Part shown: positions 8,191 to 16,928 of the stretch, in pieces
How the letters are laid out: each line of letters begins with the position of its first letter
Position numbering within the stretch: the stretch's first letter is position 1
Origin: Pseudotabrizicola sediminis
Lineage (GTDB): Bacteria > Pseudomonadota > Alphaproteobacteria > Rhodobacterales > Rhodobacteraceae
Direction of reading: 5' to 3'
Assembly: GCF_004745575.1 (NCBI RefSeq)
Contig: NZ_RPEM01000003.1
Location: 1-64,000 of the forward strand
DNA: 64,000 nt
The notes under the pieces: generated by a model
What the model saw: only the letters and a program-made list of their open reading frames with translations
Databases searched by the model: none
What the model was told of the DNA's origin: nothing
Made by a program: the position numbers and the translations under genes

Positions 8191-9204
8191 CTAAGCCTTT
8201 GCGCGCAGGGCGCGCATAGGGCCTGTCACGCGCCAGGATTTCGACGCGTAAACGCTGTGCAGTTCCTGCTCCAGCCCCTCGGCTCGCGCTTGGGTCGCGG
8301 CACCGGCCAGCAGGTCTTGCTGATCCTTCAGCAAGATCGCGGCCAGAACCGCCTCACGCCGGGCTGCCTGCTCTGACGCCCGGTCAAGCTGGTGTTGCAA
8401 CGCCTGCACCTTGGCGGTCTGCAGGGTCAGATCGGCGATGGTATCAAGCGTGCCAGCGGGCTTGCGGATCGACAGGTCCGCCAGCGTGTCGCGCGACTCA
8501 TCTGCCGTGCGCCGGTCGGCAATCTGCAGGGCCAGACTCTCGCGCAGCAGGCCCACCTCGGTTTCCAGCAGGACGGCCCTTGCTTCCAGTGCAGCCCCCT
8601 CAACTTGCAGTAGGGCGGCGGTCTGCTGTGCCGCGTTCGCCTGTCGATAGGCGTCCAGCGCCGCCTGACAGTCCTCGGCAGAGATCCCGCCGCCTTCATC
8701 GCCGCGACGCAGGGCCGCGATTTCATCGGCCAGACGCAGCGCGTCAGGGTCGCGCATCAAGGCCGCCTCGGCGATCACGAGCAGTACGGCATCCGGGGGC
8801 GGCGGCGTGTCTGCCGCCACAGCGGTTCTGCCCGCCGGGGCCAGTTGTGACAGCGCCTGCGCCTCACCACGCGCCAACGCGCGCGCGTCCACCAGACGCA
8901 ACCTGCGGCGCACCCGGCGGGCGGTGCCCAGCATGGGCCCTGCCTCTGCCTTCCAGACGGCAAGCGCATGATCAACACTGCCGGTCGCTGCAAGGTGCCG
9001 GGCAATTGCCTCGGCCGGATGCGTCACGGGAAGGATGATGGCAGCCTCGCCCCCGGTGCCGACCGCCGCCTGCAGATCCGCAAAGCGGGCCAAAGCCTGC
9101 CCCGGAAACAGCTCCGCGAGTTGTCTGCCGATCTGCGGTGCCAAAGGGTCATCGGGGGCCACCACCAGCAGGGGGCACAGGTCCGGATCGGTGGGGCTTG
9201 GCAT
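8191..9204 (-). CDS. Hypothetical coiled-coil protein
   Basis: Protein of 337 residues. The N-terminal third (about 1-150) is a small alpha/beta region without known motifs. Residues about 150-310 are rich in Ala, Leu, Glu, Gln and Arg with heptad character (ALEARAVLLETEVGLLRESL), predicting a long coiled coil. The C-terminus ends SVYASKSWRVTGPMRAL, a tail often seen at the ends of coiled coils in glycosyltransferases and polysaccharide-assembly proteins, which supports a role in this locus. The ATG at 9204 is chosen because AAGGA stands upstream; an open frame extends 20 codons further without a better site. It follows the DUF2793 gene on the same strand with a gap of about 100 bases. Confidence 0.6.
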   Translation of the reverse strand: MPSPTDPDLCPLLVVAPDDPLAPQIGRQLAELFPGQALARFADLQAAVGTGGEAAIILPVTHPAEAIARHLAATGSVDHALAVWKAEAGPMLGTARRVRRRLRLVDARALARGEAQALSQLAPAGRTAVAADTPPPPDAVLLVIAEAALMRDPDALRLADEIAALRRGDEGGGISAEDCQAALDAYRQANAAQQTAALLQVEGAALEARAVLLETEVGLLRESLALQIADRRTADESRDTLADLSIRKPAGTLDTIADLTLQTAKVQALQHQLDRASEQAARREAVLAAILLKDQQDLLAGAATQARAEGLEQELHSVYASKSWRVTGPMRALRAKA

Positions 9205-9306
9205 CGCGGTTCCTTGACTCGTGTGTGCACAACTCTGCGGCGACTGTGCCGGGACCGACAGCAAAAATCAACTGCCGGCCCCGGCTTCCTGTCCCCCCCT
9301 GCTGGG

Positions 9307-10827
9307 TCAGATCCAGCGGCCAATGGCGGTATAGCCCCAGCGGAACTCTTCGGTCAGTGCCAGCGCCGCATAGACCCGCAACGCACCGTTGGTCAGCGCG
9401 GTGGTTGTGGGGCTGCCGTTCATCGTCAGCCAACCATCGGCAGAGGCCGCAAAGCCCCCCCGCAGCGTCACGGACGGGGCCGCCACAAAGGCCAGCGGAA
9501 AGTTGGGCGCGGTCAGGGTGGTGTTGGTGAACAGCGCACCCCGCGCTGTTGTCACTGCCAGCGCCGGGGCCACGAGATCGCGCCAGCAGATCTGCGTTCC
9601 GTCGGCAAAGCGTATGTAATTCCCGTTTGCGTTGCTGCCACGCTCGATGATCGCGCCCGTGGTCAAACCCGCCGTCTGCGCAACCGTGCCGACCACCCGG
9701 CCCTGATGCAGCAGTTCAGTCCACAGCACGGGCCCGGTGGCAGCGGTGCGGTGGCCATGCCAGACCCGGATATCTGCCCCAGCGGCCAGCCGCGCCGCGA
9801 TGATCACGCAGCCGCCGCCAGTGGTCTTGCTGACGATTGCGCTGCCGGAAAAAGCGGCCCCGCTGCCCGGCGCGCCGACCGCTGTTGCTTCCTGATAGGT
9901 GTAAATCCCCGGCGCAATATCCTGGCTGAAGTCCGCCAACAGCAGGCTGGCCCCGATGCCGAAATCCCCCACCTTCAGCAAGCGCCCGGGTGTCGCATCA
10001 CTGGCGCTTTGGGTCACCGCAGTCCCGGTCACCGGCACCAATAGTTGCAGCGCCGTGTCGGTGACCACCGCCCGCGCCGCGCCCCCGGTGCACAACCCGA
10101 TCTGATGGGCAGCGGGGCGGAACAGCCCGGTGCCGCTGTCGCCGTCAAACCCCAGCGCAGGGTCGCCTGCCGTGCCCCCCGGCAACAGCGCACCGGCGGG
10201 AAAACGCAGTTGCCCGGTCGCTGGCACGGTATTCAGCGCCTCGGACCAGACCGCGCCATCGGCGCTGACCTTGATGGCAAAGGCGTCATTTCCCGCCAGC
10301 CCCATCTCGGCCCGGCCCGACCAGCCGGTCTGGAACAGCAGGCTCGCCGTGTCGACCGGGGCCGCCTTGTTGATCTTGAGCTGGTGGCCCGATCCGTCAT
10401 GACTGAACAGCGAGGCCTGCGACGCCACTGCCAGCCGGTTGACCGCATCAAAGGCGGTGCCGATCCCCAGCCCCGGCAACTGGTCCATCGGCAAAGGTGC
10501 CCAGACCCCGTTCTGACGCACTTGCAAGGTGGCACTGGCCCGGTCCCATGCCCGCCACCCTTCCTGCACCGGCACAAACAGCCAGCCATTCCCGGCATGG
10601 ACCGCCAGTTGCCCCGCCCGCCCGGTCCAGACCCCGGTCGGTGCGGTGCCAATGGCCCAGACCTGACCGTTCTGCGCGGTTTCGGGCGGTGTGTTCTGGT
10701 TCATTGCCTCGACACACAGCTGGGCGGCGGCATCTATGATCTGCAGCGCCTCATTGTGCGTGACATGCTTTTGCGCCTGTGCCGGAAGGATATAGGGCAT
10801 GGCAAGATTGGGCGTTGTGTCCGGCAT
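9307..10827 (-). CDS. DUF2793 family, phage fibre-like protein
   Basis: Protein of 506 residues starting at an ATG with AGGAG nine bases upstream. The N-terminal part (about 1-100) shows the DUF2793 pattern: MPYILPAQAQKHVTHNEAL, followed by a tryptophan-rich beta region (GRAGQLAVHAGNGWLFVPVQ). The middle is repetitive beta sequence with SGTGLFRPAAHQIGL, like phage tail-fibre shafts. The C-terminal part (NYIRFADGTQICW onwards) resembles fibre tip domains of phages. From memory, DUF2793 proteins occur in phages, prophages and gene-transfer-agent loci of Rhodobacterales as receptor-binding fibres; no head, tail or lysis genes are near here. It lies between a glycosyltransferase and a coiled-coil protein, all on the same strand. 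It could be a stray GTA or phage fibre gene or a locus-specific surface adhesin. Confidence 0.7.
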   Translation of the reverse strand: MPDTTPNLAMPYILPAQAQKHVTHNEALQIIDAAAQLCVEAMNQNTPPETAQNGQVWAIGTAPTGVWTGRAGQLAVHAGNGWLFVPVQEGWRAWDRASATLQVRQNGVWAPLPMDQLPGLGIGTAFDAVNRLAVASQASLFSHDGSGHQLKINKAAPVDTASLLFQTGWSGRAEMGLAGNDAFAIKVSADGAVWSEALNTVPATGQLRFPAGALLPGGTAGDPALGFDGDSGTGLFRPAAHQIGLCTGGAARAVVTDTALQLLVPVTGTAVTQSASDATPGRLLKVGDFGIGASLLLADFSQDIAPGIYTYQEATAVGAPGSGAAFSGSAIVSKTTGGGCVIIAARLAAGADIRVWHGHRTAATGPVLWTELLHQGRVVGTVAQTAGLTTGAIIERGSNANGNYIRFADGTQICWRDLVAPALAVTTARGALFTNTTLTAPNFPLAFVAAPSVTLRGGFAASADGWLTMNGSPTTTALTNGALRVYAALALTEEFRWGYTAIGRWI

Positions 10828-10924
10828 CTCTGCGGGCTCCTGGGTAAGGTCTGTGCAAGACCGTACCGTAGTCGCAAATTGGCTGACGCCGTTTTACCGC
10901 TGCGACGGGACCGCTAGGGTTTGG

Positions 10925-11938
10925 TTAACCAATATCGCGTGTCATTGGCCGGGGTCCATCTTCCCCGGTGGCAAGCCGCATCACTGCCGCATGATCCAGT
11001 GACGTGTCACGCAGAACAGCGTCGCGGAACGCCCGCCAGATCAGCCGGCGAAAGGCCGGCCGGTCGGCGGGGGCATAGTGCCGCGCCAGCCGTGGCCAGC
11101 CAAAAAGCCACAATGGCAACAGCAGCCAGAACGCAGGCCCGGCGGCCAGCCGGTACAGAAACAGCCGGTTGCGGTGGTAATAATACACCTTCCACACCGG
11201 CATCACCATGCCACCCGGCGACAGCGAACTGGTGTCATGCTCGAACCGGATCTGCGGCGCAAACACCAGCCTGCCGCCCCGCCGGGTCAGCGTCATCGTA
11301 TAGATCGCATCCTCGGCATAGAGAAACAGGCGCGCGTCTGGCCCCCCAGCCCGCGCCAGCGCCTGCCGCGACAGGAACAGCCCCACGAACGAGGCCCCGT
11401 CAATCGGCACGATCTTCGCGGCGCTAAACGCGGCGTCGTCCAGATGAAACGCCGCCCTGCCCCCGCCAAGTAAGGTGCGCAAGAACACCGGCAGGTGCCA
11501 GAACGGGTTCACCGTGGGCCGGTTCATCCGGCAGATCTGCCCGTCCGGATGGCGCACGGCGGCGGCCACCCCTTCGACACCGGCAAAGGTGCCCCGCTGC
11601 AGCATGCTGTGAAACTGCTGCAACGCACCCGGCTGCGGCCGCGCGTCATCATCCATCACCACAATCCAGTCTGGATCATCTTCGGCGCGCACGATTTCAA
11701 TGCCATGGGCAAAACCGCCTGCACCCCCCCGGTTTTCCGGCAACCGCTCCACCCGCAAACGGCGGTCGGTCTGCGCCGCCAGCCAGCCTGCCGTGCCGTC
11801 AGTGCTGCAATTGTCCACTACGACGACCGCGTGCAGCAAGTCGTCCGGGCAGGCCAGCAAAGCGGCGACCGTGCGTTGCAACTGCGCCAGACGGTTAAAG
11901 GTCACCACCAGGGCCACGATGTTGACATGTTCCTGCAT
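10925..11938 (-). CDS. GT2 glycosyltransferase, galactofuranosyltransferase-like
   Basis: Protein of 337 residues with a GT-A fold. Visible motifs are VVVDNCSTDGT (donor binding), the NRGGAGGFAHG loop, the metal-binding VMDDDARP, and IDGASFVGLFLSR around the acceptor site. The NxGGxGGF loop followed by DDD is typical of the GlfT/rhamnosyltransferase branch of GT2. UDP-galactopyranose mutase is encoded at 29329, so transfer of galactofuranose is a reasonable guess. A hydrophobic stretch near the C-terminus (FWLLLPLWLFGWPRLA) may associate with the membrane. The ATG at 11938 is preferred over an extended open frame reaching 12100, because the extension has no family similarity and would overlap the galE region. 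It is divergent from galE. Confidence 0.85.
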   Translation of the reverse strand: MQEHVNIVALVVTFNRLAQLQRTVAALLACPDDLLHAVVVVDNCSTDGTAGWLAAQTDRRLRVERLPENRGGAGGFAHGIEIVRAEDDPDWIVVMDDDARPQPGALQQFHSMLQRGTFAGVEGVAAAVRHPDGQICRMNRPTVNPFWHLPVFLRTLLGGGRAAFHLDDAAFSAAKIVPIDGASFVGLFLSRQALARAGGPDARLFLYAEDAIYTMTLTRRGGRLVFAPQIRFEHDTSSLSPGGMVMPVWKVYYYHRNRLFLYRLAAGPAFWLLLPLWLFGWPRLARHYAPADRPAFRRLIWRAFRDAVLRDTSLDHAAVMRLATGEDGPRPMTRDIG

Positions 11939-12117
11939 CCCGGGTCGCCCGATCCCCTTATCCGGCCAACAGCCGGCACCTGATGCGGTATGGGCCAGCG
12001 GCAAATCAGGCTCAAGCCCATTTGGCCTTTCGGCGCGGAACGTGAGGCATGATTCGGGGGTTGTCGGAACAGGTGCCACATGCCACCACCAAAGCTGCAC
12101 ATCAGGGAGACTGTCTA

Positions 12118-13101
12118 TTGGATCATGTTCTGGTGACAGGGGGCGCGGGCTATGTCGGCTCGCATGCGTGCAAGGCGCTGGCCGCGGCGGGGTTCATCCC
12201 GGTCACCTTTGACAATCTGACGACAGGCTGGCGTGAGGCGGTCAGATACGGCCCGCTGGTCGAGGGCGATCTGCTGGATCGCGTCGCCCTTGATGCCGCC
12301 TTTGCGCAATATAAACCAGTCGCGGTGCTGCATTTTGCAGCGCTGTCGCTGGTGGGCGAAAGCATGTCCAATCCGGCCCATTACTGGCGCGTCAATCTGG
12401 GCGGCGCGCTCAACCTGGCCGAGGCGGCGGTTGCGGCAGGCTGCCTCAAGTTCATCTTTTCCTCGACCTGCGCCACCTATGGCGATCAGGACGGCGTGGT
12501 GCTGCACGAGGGCACCGAGCAGCGTCCGATCAACGCCTACGGTGCATCAAAACGCGCCATCGAAGATGTGCTGGCGAATTTCGACGCTGCATTCGGCCTG
12601 CACCACGTGATCTTCCGCTATTTCAACGTCGCAGGTGCCGACCCCGACGGCGAGCTTGGCGAACAACACAGGCCCGAAACCCATCTGATTCCCCTGATGC
12701 TGGACGCCATCGCTGGTCGGCGGGACAAACTGGTACTGCATGGCACAGATTATCCGACCGCTGATGGCACCTGCATCCGCGATTATCTGCACGTGACCGA
12801 TCTGGCCAATGCTCATGTGCTTGGCCTGCAGTGGTTGCTGGCCGGCAAGGGGTCGCGGGCGTTCAACCTTGGCAGCGGCACGGGATTTTCGGTGCGTGAT
12901 GTCATCCGCCAGGCCGGTCGGGTCACCAACCAGAGCGTGCCCATCACCGAAGGCCCGCGCCGGCCCGGAGATGCCGCCATTCTGGTCTCGGGCAGCGACC
13001 GCGCCGAAACTGATCTGGGCTGGACCCGCACCCATTCGACGATGGATCAGATGATCCGCGATGCCTGGCACTGGTCCCGCAAGCCGGGCTACACATCTTG
13101 A
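12118..13101 (+). CDS. galE: UDP-glucose 4-epimerase
   Basis: Interconverts UDP-glucose and UDP-galactose with bound NAD. The protein of 327 residues begins with the Rossmann motif VLVTGGAGYVGSH. It carries the SSTCATYGD segment of the catalytic serine/threonine, the YGASKRAIE YxxxK motif, RYFNVAGADPDGELGE and YPTADGTCIRDYLHV, all characteristic of GalE. TTG at 12118 is chosen because AGGGAGA stands seven bases upstream and the Rossmann motif follows directly; an upstream ATG in the same frame (12049) would add an unrelated extension. The product feeds galactose and, through UDP-galactopyranose mutase (29329), galactofuranose to the locus. Convergent with the exporter permease, 14 bases apart. 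Confidence 0.95.
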   Translation: MDHVLVTGGAGYVGSHACKALAAAGFIPVTFDNLTTGWREAVRYGPLVEGDLLDRVALDAAFAQYKPVAVLHFAALSLVGESMSNPAHYWRVNLGGALNLAEAAVAAGCLKFIFSSTCATYGDQDGVVLHEGTEQRPINAYGASKRAIEDVLANFDAAFGLHHVIFRYFNVAGADPDGELGEQHRPETHLIPLMLDAIAGRRDKLVLHGTDYPTADGTCIRDYLHVTDLANAHVLGLQWLLAGKGSRAFNLGSGTGFSVRDVIRQAGRVTNQSVPITEGPRRPGDAAILVSGSDRAETDLGWTRTHSTMDQMIRDAWHWSRKPGYTS

Positions 13102-13115
13102 TGCGTCAGGCCAAT

Positions 13116-13952
13116 TCAGTTCCGGTTCAGCAAGTCCTTGTGATAGCGCCGCAACAGCAACAGCCCGAAGCAAAGCGGCAGCAGCGACCACAGCAGCACG
13201 TACAGGACTGACACATATTCCGGCCGGTAAGTCGGGTAAAACCCCGCCCGCGTCAGACCCGAAATGTGCATCCATGGCAGATAATACAGCACCTCCTGCG
13301 CTGCCGCAGGCACACCTTCATAAATGAAGAACACCCCCGACACGATGAACAACGGACGGCTCAGGATCGACCAGGCGATATCCCAGACCTCGATCCGGGC
13401 CCCAAGGTAGCAATTCATCGTCCCCAACCCCAGACCCAGCAGCGCCGACAGCCCCATCGCCAGGGCAATAGTGGGCAGGTCCAGGATTGTCGTGGTATCC
13501 GAAACCGCCAGAATCCCCCAGAAGATGATGATGGTCACCAGAACCCCGGTCAGCGCGTTCAGGATGAACCGCGCCAACAGCGCATCCATCCAGGTCACCG
13601 CCGGATACATCAACAGGGGCCTGGAAAACGACAGCGAGCGGGCAGTGGTGTTGGCGACCGACTGATACAGCGAAAACGGCATGTAGCCGGTGGCATAGAA
13701 CAGCAGAAAGTCCGACCCCAAGGGCGGCCCGCTGAACATCAGCCCGAATCCTACCGCCATCACGATGATGGCCCCCACCGGCTCCAGCAAAGCCCAGGAA
13801 TACCCGCCGGGGGACCGGCCATAGCGGGTCGACATCTCTCGCAGCATCAGGGCCGATACGGTGCGGAATGTGGCCCAGGACCGCCTTGGCCTTGGGCGAT
13901 CCATGGGCAAAAATGGTGGCTCTGCCCGCTGCGCTGTGCTGACCTCTGCCAA
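13116..13952 (-). CDS. kpsM: Polysaccharide ABC exporter permease (KpsM-like)
   Basis: Integral membrane subunit of an ABC-2 type exporter that moves finished polysaccharide across the inner membrane. The protein has about 278 residues with six predicted hydrophobic segments (for example EPVGAIIVMAVGFGLMF, LVTIIIFWGILAV and YVLLWSLLPLCFGLLLL). The family hallmark lies in the cytoplasmic N-terminal helix, LMLREMSTRYGRSPGGY, before the first membrane segment. TTG at 13952 is preferred because AAGGA lies nine bases upstream; ATG at 13904 is the alternative. The gene is divergent from kpsE and kpsT, separated by 83 bases, rather than in one operon with them. The three together form the inner-membrane exporter. 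Confidence 0.85.
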   Translation of the reverse strand: MAEVSTAQRAEPPFLPMDRPRPRRSWATFRTVSALMLREMSTRYGRSPGGYSWALLEPVGAIIVMAVGFGLMFSGPPLGSDFLLFYATGYMPFSLYQSVANTTARSLSFSRPLLMYPAVTWMDALLARFILNALTGVLVTIIIFWGILAVSDTTTILDLPTIALAMGLSALLGLGLGTMNCYLGARIEVWDIAWSILSRPLFIVSGVFFIYEGVPAAAQEVLYYLPWMHISGLTRAGFYPTYRPEYVSVLYVLLWSLLPLCFGLLLLRRYHKDLLNRN

Positions 13953-14035
13953 GGTAAATGATCCTTGTCTGATGAAACCGCCTTCAGATATGCTGGATAC
14001 GTGTAACGAGTGCAAATTATTCAGGACGGCCCGCC

Positions 14036-15316
14036 TTGACCGAACCGGCAAAACCGCAAGACGCATCCGGCGATGCGCTTCGAACCACGGTCCCGGCGCC
14101 GCCGCCAAGACCAATGGCTGTTGTTCCCCCGGCCCCCGCAGTGCCCAAACCCACCCCCGCGGCGCCTGCACCAGGCGTTCAGATGCGGTCTGTCGCCGGC
14201 CCCGCCACGTTGAAACGGCGGCACTACGGGCTGATGCTGTCCTTCCTGGCCATGGTCATCCTGCCGGTCGTGCTCAGCGCGATGTATCTGTTCGCGCTGG
14301 CCAATGATCAATATGCCTCGCGTGCCGGGTTCACGATCCGACAAGAAGACGGCAACAGCGCCAGCGCCATCTTGGGCGGGTTGTCTTTTCTGACCGGGGG
14401 ATCGCAAGGCGTGAATGCCGGGGTGTTGCACGAATTCATGCAAAGCCAGACCATGATGGAAAAGGTCGATGCCCGTGTCGATCTGCGCGGGCATTATGCG
14501 CAGGGCTGGCCCTCTGACCCGGTCTATTCGATCTGGCCCGATGCCACGACGGAAGAACTTTTCCGCTTCTGGAAGCGGGTGCTGCGCCTGTCCTACGATT
14601 CCTCCTCGGGTCTGATCGACCTGACGGTGCAGGCGCTTGACCCGGATACTGCGCAAAAGATTGCAATGGTCATCCTTGAGGAAAGCCAGACCATGATCAA
14701 CCAGCTGAACGACACCGCCCGGCGCGATGCGCTGGTCAATGCGGACCGGGAACTGGCGGATGCGGTCGAAGGCCTGCGCGTGGCGCGCGGCGCGTTGACG
14801 GTGTTCCGCGCCGAAACCCGGATCGTCGATCCGATTGCCGACATTCAGGGACGGCTTGGCGTGGTGTCCAACCTGCAACAGCAGCTTGCGCAGGCGCTGG
14901 TCGAGCTTGACCTGCTGGACCCGTCCACCCGCGTGGACGATCCGCGCCGCGCACAGCTTGACCGCCGGATCACCGTGATCCGTGACCGGATTGATCAGGA
15001 ACGCAACTTCTTTGGCACCAGCACCGGCGTCGCGTCAGACAGCTCCTATCCAGAAATGATTGCGCAATTCGAAGGGCTTAGTGTTGATGTTGAATTTGCG
15101 CAGCGCAATTACACTGCCGCGCTTGCAGCCCGGCAGGCGGCGATTTCGAATGCAAATCGCCAGTCGTTGTATTTGGCCGCCTACATTCCGCCCACCAAGG
15201 CACAGGATGCCGAATTTCCGCGCCGGTTCATCCTGCTGTCGATGATTCTGGGCTTCCTGCTGATGGCATGGGCCACCGCCGCGCTGATCTATTACAGCCT
15301 GCGGGACAGAGGCTGA
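14036..15316 (+). CDS. kpsE: Capsule export inner-membrane protein (KpsE/PCP-3 family)
   Basis: Polysaccharide co-polymerase that spans from the inner membrane into the periplasm and links the ABC exporter to the outer membrane. The protein has 426 residues. It starts with an unusual proline- and alanine-rich cytoplasmic stretch (about 20-50). A first membrane helix follows (GLMLSFLAMVILPVVLSAMY, about 65-84), then the ASRAGFTIRQED segment typical of KpsE/BexC/CtrB. A long coiled-coil periplasmic domain (about 200-360) and a C-terminal helix (FILLSMILGFLLMAWATAA) complete it. TTG at 14036 is favoured by AGGACGG just upstream. It is followed by kpsT 22 bases downstream; the permease gene lies divergently upstream. 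Confidence 0.88.
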   Translation: MTEPAKPQDASGDALRTTVPAPPPRPMAVVPPAPAVPKPTPAAPAPGVQMRSVAGPATLKRRHYGLMLSFLAMVILPVVLSAMYLFALANDQYASRAGFTIRQEDGNSASAILGGLSFLTGGSQGVNAGVLHEFMQSQTMMEKVDARVDLRGHYAQGWPSDPVYSIWPDATTEELFRFWKRVLRLSYDSSSGLIDLTVQALDPDTAQKIAMVILEESQTMINQLNDTARRDALVNADRELADAVEGLRVARGALTVFRAETRIVDPIADIQGRLGVVSNLQQQLAQALVELDLLDPSTRVDDPRRAQLDRRITVIRDRIDQERNFFGTSTGVASDSSYPEMIAQFEGLSVDVEFAQRNYTAALAARQAAISNANRQSLYLAAYIPPTKAQDAEFPRRFILLSMILGFLLMAWATAALIYYSLRDRG

Positions 15317-15338
15317 TGTTGCAGTCTGATCAACGGCG

Positions 15339-15992
15339 ATGATGGTATTTGAAAGCCTGTCAAAAGGCTTCTGGGTCAAGGGAGAATGGCATCAGGTGCT
15401 GGACGACCTGAACCTTGTGCTGCCGACCGGCAAATCGCTGGCGCTGCTGGGCCGCAACGGGGCGGGCAAGTCGACATTGCTCAAAATCATCGCGGGCACG
15501 ATGCCACCGACGACTGGCCGTGTGCTGGTGCAAGGCAGCGTGTCCTGGCCGGTTGGGTTTGCGGGCAGCTTTCACCGCGATCTGACCGGGGCGCAAAACA
15601 CCAAGTTCCTTGCCCGCGTCTACGGTGTCGATACCGAAACGCTGACCAGCTTTGTCGAAGACTTTGCCGAGCTTGGCAAACACTTCCACATGCCGATGAG
15701 CACCTATTCCTCGGGCATGTATTCGCGCCTTGCCTTTGGCGTCTCGATGGGCATCGCTTTTGATACCTATCTGGTGGACGAGGTTACGGCCGTGGGCGAT
15801 GCCCGCTTCCGCGAGAAAAGTGCAGCGGTCTTTGCCGAACGCATGAAAACCTCCAGCGCTGTGCTGGTCAGCCACAACACCTCGGATATCCTCAAGTTCT
15901 GCGATGCGGCCATCCTGCTGGACAATGGCAAGCTCAGCTATTTCGACGATGTCAAAGCCGCCCTCGCCGCCCATGCCGCGCTGATGAAGTGA
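15339..15992 (+). CDS. kpsT: Polysaccharide ABC exporter ATPase (KpsT-like)
   Basis: ATP-hydrolysing subunit of the capsule/polysaccharide exporter. The protein of 217 residues is normal for KpsT/CtrD. It shows Walker A GRNGAGKST (about 38-46), the signature-type segment YSSGMYSRLAFGVSM, Walker B TYLVDEVTAVGD with its catalytic glutamate, and the switch histidine in LVSHNTSDI. It lacks the C-terminal substrate-binding domain of O-antigen exporters (Wzt), which fits a KpsT-type exporter. It is co-transcribed with kpsE, 22 bases apart, and its 3' end converges on the RTX gene 27 bases away. Confidence 0.93.
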   Translation: MMVFESLSKGFWVKGEWHQVLDDLNLVLPTGKSLALLGRNGAGKSTLLKIIAGTMPPTTGRVLVQGSVSWPVGFAGSFHRDLTGAQNTKFLARVYGVDTETLTSFVEDFAELGKHFHMPMSTYSSGMYSRLAFGVSMGIAFDTYLVDEVTAVGDARFREKSAAVFAERMKTSSAVLVSHNTSDILKFCDAAILLDNGKLSYFDDVKAALAAHAALMK

Positions 15993-16019
15993 CCTGCAGG
16001 CACGGGCCCGCGCCGCACA

Positions 16020-16919
16020 TCAGATGATGACGATGGACTGGTCCAGCCCACCCAGATCGACCACGCCAACCAGGGAAATCATCGTGTTTGCGGTCTCAAA
16101 GTTCAGCACCACAAATCCATCGCCGTCCAGCCGGCCAAACGTCATCTCAACCTGTTGTGCCGTCAGCACGCCGAACTGCCCCTGCCACAGCCAGACAGAC
16201 AGGTGCAGCAGGTCACCGTCGCTGGCCAGAAAGTCGGTGATCCGCGTCGTACCGTTGTTGGTGTAGAACACGAACACATCGGCACCGGTGCCCCCGGTCA
16301 CCACATCGTCGCCGCCCCCCGGGGCAATGGTGTCATTGCCGTCGCCACCATAAACCGTGTCATTGCCCTGACCAGCCCAGATCAGATCATCGCCCGCCTC
16401 GCCAAAAATCAGATCATCGGCCATGGCCCCAAAGACAGTATCATGGCCGTCACCGCCATAAATCGTGTCATTCCCGGCTCCACCGGCCAGTTCATCCGCG
16501 CCGCTGCCACCATACAAAAGGTCGCGTCCCGCCCCGCCCCACAGCGTATCATCGCCAGCGTCCCCAAAAAGCTGGTCATTGCCACCCGCCCCGCCCATGG
16601 TGTCATTCCCGTCGCCGCCGCTCAGCGTGTCATTGCCGGGGCCGCCCCAGACCTCATCGTTTCCCGGCCCCGCATCCACATAGTCATTCCCGCGCGACGC
16701 CCAGATGATGTCATCGCCCGCGCCGCCAAAGATGGTGTCATGTCCGGCATTCCCGATGATGAAATCCGCGCCCTCGTGGCCCCGGATCAGGTTATCGGCG
16801 TCATTGCCGTGGATGGTGTCAGCTCCCTGCCCGCCATGGGCCTCTTCGATCACCGTGCCCAACGCGACCAGAACGGTGCCCCGCGCGCCGTACACATCCG
16901 ACACCCCGCCCTGCCGCAT
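16020..16919 (-). CDS. RTX secretion half of an interrupted serralysin-type protease
   Basis: This 299-residue reading frame is the C-terminal continuation of the protease gene at 16929-18152, cut off by one in-frame TAA codon (16929-16931). It begins with the junction typical of serralysins (GVSDVYGARGTVLVALG). About twenty glycine- and aspartate-rich RTX nonapeptides of the GGxGxDxxx type follow, over roughly residues 30-225, forming a calcium-bound beta-roll. The C-terminal 60 residues (from DGDLLHLSVWLW) are a probable type I secretion signal and are similar to the end of the protein at 18429-20951. The internal ATG has no ribosome binding site, so this half is probably not made alone unless the TAA is read through or is a sequence error. 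Confidence 0.75.
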   Translation of the reverse strand: MRQGGVSDVYGARGTVLVALGTVIEEAHGGQGADTIHGNDADNLIRGHEGADFIIGNAGHDTIFGGAGDDIIWASRGNDYVDAGPGNDEVWGGPGNDTLSGGDGNDTMGGAGGNDQLFGDAGDDTLWGGAGRDLLYGGSGADELAGGAGNDTIYGGDGHDTVFGAMADDLIFGEAGDDLIWAGQGNDTVYGGDGNDTIAPGGGDDVVTGGTGADVFVFYTNNGTTRITDFLASDGDLLHLSVWLWQGQFGVLTAQQVEMTFGRLDGDGFVVLNFETANTMISLVGVVDLGGLDQSIVII

Positions 16920-16928
16920 GTCGATCAG

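Noticed and set aside
16100-16850. Regular 27-base periodicity that looks like a repeat or CRISPR array
   Set aside because: It is the codon pattern of RTX nonapeptides; units differ in sequence and no spacers exist.
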